Part shown: one piece after another, positions 6,710 to 8,232 of the stretch
How the letters are laid out: each line of letters opens with the position of its first letter
Numbering within the stretch: the first letter of the stretch is position 1
NCBI GenBank assembly: GCA_902492855.1
Contig: CABUMU010000089.1
Location: 1-8,232 of the forward strand
Source of the DNA: an uncultured Collinsella sp.
GTDB lineage: Bacteria > Actinomycetota > Coriobacteriia > Coriobacteriales > Coriobacteriaceae
DNA: 8,232 nt
Direction of reading: 5' to 3'
Notes under the pieces: generated by a model
The model's database searches: none
What the model was told of the DNA's origin: nothing
The model's input: only the letters and a program-made list of their open reading frames with translations
Made by a program: the position numbers and the translations under genes

Positions 6710-6729
6710 AACTTGTCCCAAATCTTAAG
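6691..6729. repeat. Third GGGACAA-N15-TTGTCCC dyad, direct repeat of the rrf2-sufC intergenic element
   Basis: Bases 6691-6729 match 1261-1299 at 31 of 39 positions by hand alignment. The final 17 (TTGTCCCAAATCTTAAG, 6713-6729 and 1283-1299) are identical. The arms and the 15-base gap are the same, and the spacer again has A at position 5 and CAG at 7-9. Identity stops abruptly on both sides. The element covers the last codons and stop of sufU and extends 20 bases beyond. It includes a perfect 14-bp palindrome centred on CTTAAG (6720-6733). It lies between two convergent genes, an odd place for an ordinary operator. Confidence 0.8.
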
Positions 6730-6737
6730 ATTTTTGT

Positions 6738-6776
6738 TGGCCGAATCGCTTGACAAGAGTGGTTCGGCCATTTTCT
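6738..6776 (+). terminator. Rho-independent terminator of the suf operon
   Basis: Inverted repeat TGGCCGAA (6738-6745) and TTCGGCCA (6763-6770). With G-U pairs the stem extends to 14 bp, closing on a 5-base loop (6752-6756), and is followed by TTTTCT. The T-run is on the plus strand only, so it serves sufU. On the other strand the stem is followed by ACAAAAAT, so it is not a good terminator for the convergent transposase gene. Confidence 0.82.
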
Positions 6777-7584
6777 ATTCCGAGAGCTCAGCCTGTGCCT
6801 TCACCCGCGCATAAGCGCGCACGATACGAGATACGGTACTCTTGCCAATCCCGGTATACCGCTCAATCTGGCGCACCGTAAAGCCAGCATTGTTCAATCC
6901 AACAATAACGGTATCGCGCTGCGCCGGCGGTGCAGTTTTAACCACATTGAGCGGAACCCCGAGGCTCTTCGCCATCTTGTCGGCAAAGGCGTGGCGTTCC
7001 CACTCTGTCTCTTTCATATCGCACAGCGCCGGCTCGCTACCGTCCGGCGTCGAAAGCGAATAGGCAATAAAGCCCTCGGCAGAACCAAAAAGTTCAAGCA
7101 CGCAAGAAGGATCAGAAAATCCCCTCGCGGCATCGGCCGCATCACAGTCGTAAGAGCGCAGATGTTCCGCAAAGCTGCTCCAGGGATAACGCTCGATTAG
7201 GCTAACGCCCACCTCCTGCGGATCGGCGTGTACGGAGCGAATAGCCTCCATCACCTGCCAATCGGTATCGAGCGAACGCCGGTCAAAACGGTTCTGGAAC
7301 AGATGGCCCGTGCGCCCCGTGCGTTTATTGAACCGCCGCGCGTACGTCAAAAGCAGCCGGTGCATCGCCGCGCTCATCGCGTCCTCGTAATCTGCAAGCA
7401 CCAGACGCACGTGATTGCCCATAAGACACCAGGCGATAACCGTCACGCCCGCCTTGCGGCAGCACTCACGCATCAGCTCCAAAAACTCCCACCGGTCGTC
7501 ATCGCCCTCAAAGATGAGCTGCTTGCCCGTACCGCGGGCACAGACATGGTAAAAGCCGGTAACCGTTCTCCAAACGCGCTGCAT
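6775..7584 (-). CDS. Y1/REP-associated transposase-family protein, catalytic residues degenerate
   Basis: A 269-residue protein of the IS200-like Y1 (HUH) superfamily, nearest to REP-associated transposases. The N-terminal domain runs from FYHVCARG (11-18) through the MGNHVRLVL block (55-63) and GHLFQNRF (93-100) to SVHADPQEVGV (117-127) and YPWSS (133-137). The HUH motif should read H-U-H but is H58-V59-R60. The block normally reading Y-I-x-x-N-P reads S117-V-H-A-D-P, so the catalytic tyrosine also appears lost. A C-terminal helix-turn-helix (235-258, FTVRQIERYTGIGKSTVSRI) remains. The frame is intact, so it may be a domesticated DNA-binding protein. The ATG at 7584 has AAGGGAG 4 bases ahead and fits the family start. 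The frame is open upstream to an ATG at 7797, but those 71 codons show no domain. Confidence 0.82.
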   Translation of the reverse strand: MQRVWRTVTGFYHVCARGTGKQLIFEGDDDRWEFLELMRECCRKAGVTVIAWCLMGNHVRLVLADYEDAMSAAMHRLLLTYARRFNKRTGRTGHLFQNRFDRRSLDTDWQVMEAIRSVHADPQEVGVSLIERYPWSSFAEHLRSYDCDAADAARGFSDPSCVLELFGSAEGFIAYSLSTPDGSEPALCDMKETEWERHAFADKMAKSLGVPLNVVKTAPPAQRDTVIVGLNNAGFTVRQIERYTGIGKSTVSRIVRAYARVKAQAELSE

Positions 7585-7888
7585 GGCGCTCCCTTCGCCG
7601 GGATCTGCTTGCCATCCAATACAGCACGATTGAAGCGTGCCATCAAAACATTCACGCAAAACAATTCGCTCACGCGGCCAAAGGCAGTAAACAGGCGGCG
7701 AACGGCACCGTTGCAACAGGTCAACCCCTGCAACGCATACAAGAGCTGCCCAAAAGCTTGCCCAAGACGGACCCCCTCTACGGAAGTTCGCGACCACAGA
7801 ACATAGAGTTAAACCGTTTCAATTAAAACTTCCGGACTTCTCGCTACGAAAACTGAGCCGTTCGCCGAATATTCCGTGCATTTCGCGG

Positions 7889-7894
7889 TATTAT
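7889..7894 (+). promoter_or_regulatory. Candidate -10 box for the downstream scaffold gene
   Basis: TATTAT lies about 94 bases before the ATG at 7988 and is the best -10-like hexamer in this region. No good -35 box is seen at 16-18 bp upstream, so the promoter call is weak. Confidence 0.3.
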
Positions 7895-7912
7895 AGGGGC
7901 TGCATGTCATGT

Positions 7913-7925
7913 CCCTTTCAAAGGG
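7913..7925. repeat. 13-bp palindrome in the leader of the scaffold gene
   Basis: CCCTTTCAAAGGG is a perfect inverted repeat with 6-base arms and one central base, about 20 bases downstream of the candidate -10 box and 62 bases before the start codon. The position suits a repressor site or a small leader hairpin. It differs from both dyad types at the suf operon. Confidence 0.4.
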
Positions 7926-7987
7926 TCGCCCGGCAATCGCCAGCCACGGCCCCCAGACGGGACGCCAACACGATAGAGAGGAGAGGC

Positions 7988-8232
7988 ATGCAGTACTCAC
8001 AGGAAGTGGAGAACATGTGCCCCGTTGCCAAGGGTGCATACCACGGCCCCGCACCCATCCCCGAGGAGGGCAAGTGGGTCCAGGCTAAGGAGATTTCCGA
8101 CATCTCCGGTCTTACGCACGGTGTGGGTTGGTGCGCACCTCAGCAGGGCGCCTGCAAGCTCACGCTGAACGTCAAGGACGGCATCATCGAGGAGGCCCTC
8201 GTTGAGACCATCGGCTGCTCCGGCATGACCCA
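7988..8232 (+). CDS. NifU/IscU-like iron-sulfur cluster assembly scaffold protein (3' end outside window)
   Basis: The first 81 residues of a protein that runs off the window. The sequence from CPVAKGAYHGPAPIPEEGKW through GLTHGVGWCAPQQGACKLTL to LVETIGCSGMT matches the NifU-like scaffold family common in anaerobic clostridia and coriobacteria. From memory, that family is usually next to a GGGtGRT protein. Cysteines C11, C49, C56 and C77 are visible. The segment C56 to C77 parallels C37 to C62 of SufU, with shared D/NG-(I/V)-IEEA spacing, so it contains the same fold. The ATG at 7988 has GAGAGGAG upstream and matches the family start (M-x-YS-x-EVE). An in-frame ATG at 7904, with no stop between, would add 28 residues that look non-coding. 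Role: cluster assembly, perhaps a second scaffold beside SUF. Confidence 0.88.
   Translation, partial: MQYSQEVENMCPVAKGAYHGPAPIPEEGKWVQAKEISDISGLTHGVGWCAPQQGACKLTLNVKDGIIEEALVETIGCSGMT

Larger units (their letters stand above)
7585..7987. other. 403-bp stretch without a recognised gene
   Basis: This region separates the minus-strand transposase-like gene from the plus-strand scaffold gene and probably holds both promoters. Visible structure: an imperfect hairpin at 7709-7735 (CGTTGCA / TGCAACG arms); an 8-bp inverted repeat CGGAAGTT (7781-7788) / AACTTCCG (7827-7834) with a 38-base gap; and the elements listed separately at 7889 and 7913. No tRNA, no coding frame with family resemblance and no copy of the GGGACAA-N15-TTGTCCC element was found. 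Confidence 0.6.

Noticed and set aside
6713..6735. TTGTCCC dyad followed by TTTTT as the suf terminator
   Set aside because: The T-run is 11 bases beyond the 7-bp stem, whose 15-base loop is weak; the hairpin at 6738-6770 with TTTTCT is far better.
7585..7797. Extension of the transposase-like protein to an ATG at 7797
   Set aside because: The extra 71 residues show no family similarity, while the start at 7584 has AAGGGAG nearby and begins just before the conserved first strand.
7909..7965. ATGTCCC at 7909 and GGGACGC at 7959 as a fourth copy of the GGGACAA dyad
   Set aside because: Both half-sites are imperfect and start 50 bp apart, which fits neither the 22-bp pitch nor the 15-bp gap.
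1..8232. CRISPR array, tRNA or rRNA genes, complete insertion sequence ends
   Set aside because: No regularly spaced repeat array, no cloverleaf-like or rRNA sequence, and no terminal inverted repeats with target duplications around the transposase-like gene were found by eye.

Overview
The window reads as chromosomal DNA from a GC-rich anaerobic actinobacterium. It most resembles Collinsella or a related member of the Coriobacteriia. The gene order sufC-sufB-sufD-sufS-sufU behind a divergent Rrf2 regulator, the very GC-rich codon use, and a nearby second NifU-like scaffold of the type common in anaerobes all point that way. The genus is an inference from memory of these families, not from a search.

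Left part, minus strand (106-1239): an Rrf2-family regulator with three cysteines is followed after 8 bases by an MntA nucleotidyltransferase antitoxin and then, overlapping it by 14 bases, by a HepT (HEPN) toxin. The toxin-antitoxin pair is visibly more AT-rich than the suf genes and sits in what looks like the same transcription unit as the Fe-S regulator.

Divergent control region (1240-1463): there are two kinds of dyad element. One is four GGGACAA/TTGTCCC half-sites in alternating orientation, exactly 22 bp apart (1260-1334). The other is a match to the IscR type-1 operator next to and partly overlapping a TTGACT -35 box (1343-1379). The second is the natural target for the Rrf2 regulator; the first is unexplained.

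Centre, plus strand (1464-6709): sufCBDSU is one tightly packed operon with junctions of +12, -1, -4 and -8 bases. SufS (cysteine desulfurase) supplies sulfur, SufU accepts it, and the SufBC2D-type scaffold, with its SufC ATPase, builds the cluster. A third GGGACAA-N15-TTGTCCC element overlaps the sufU stop codon and forms a 39-bp direct repeat (31/39 identical) with the first element upstream of rrf2, so near-identical elements bracket the operon. A strong hairpin terminator follows.

Right part: a minus-strand Y1/REP-associated transposase-family gene (6775-7584) keeps a full frame but has lost the second histidine of its HUH motif and apparently its catalytic tyrosine. After about 400 bases without a gene, a second iron-sulfur scaffold gene begins at 7988 and runs off the window.

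The best candidates for something undescribed are the phased GGGACAA/TTGTCCC element with its copy at the far end of the operon, the physical coupling of an Fe-S regulator to a HEPN/MNT toxin-antitoxin pair, and the catalytically degenerate transposase-like protein.
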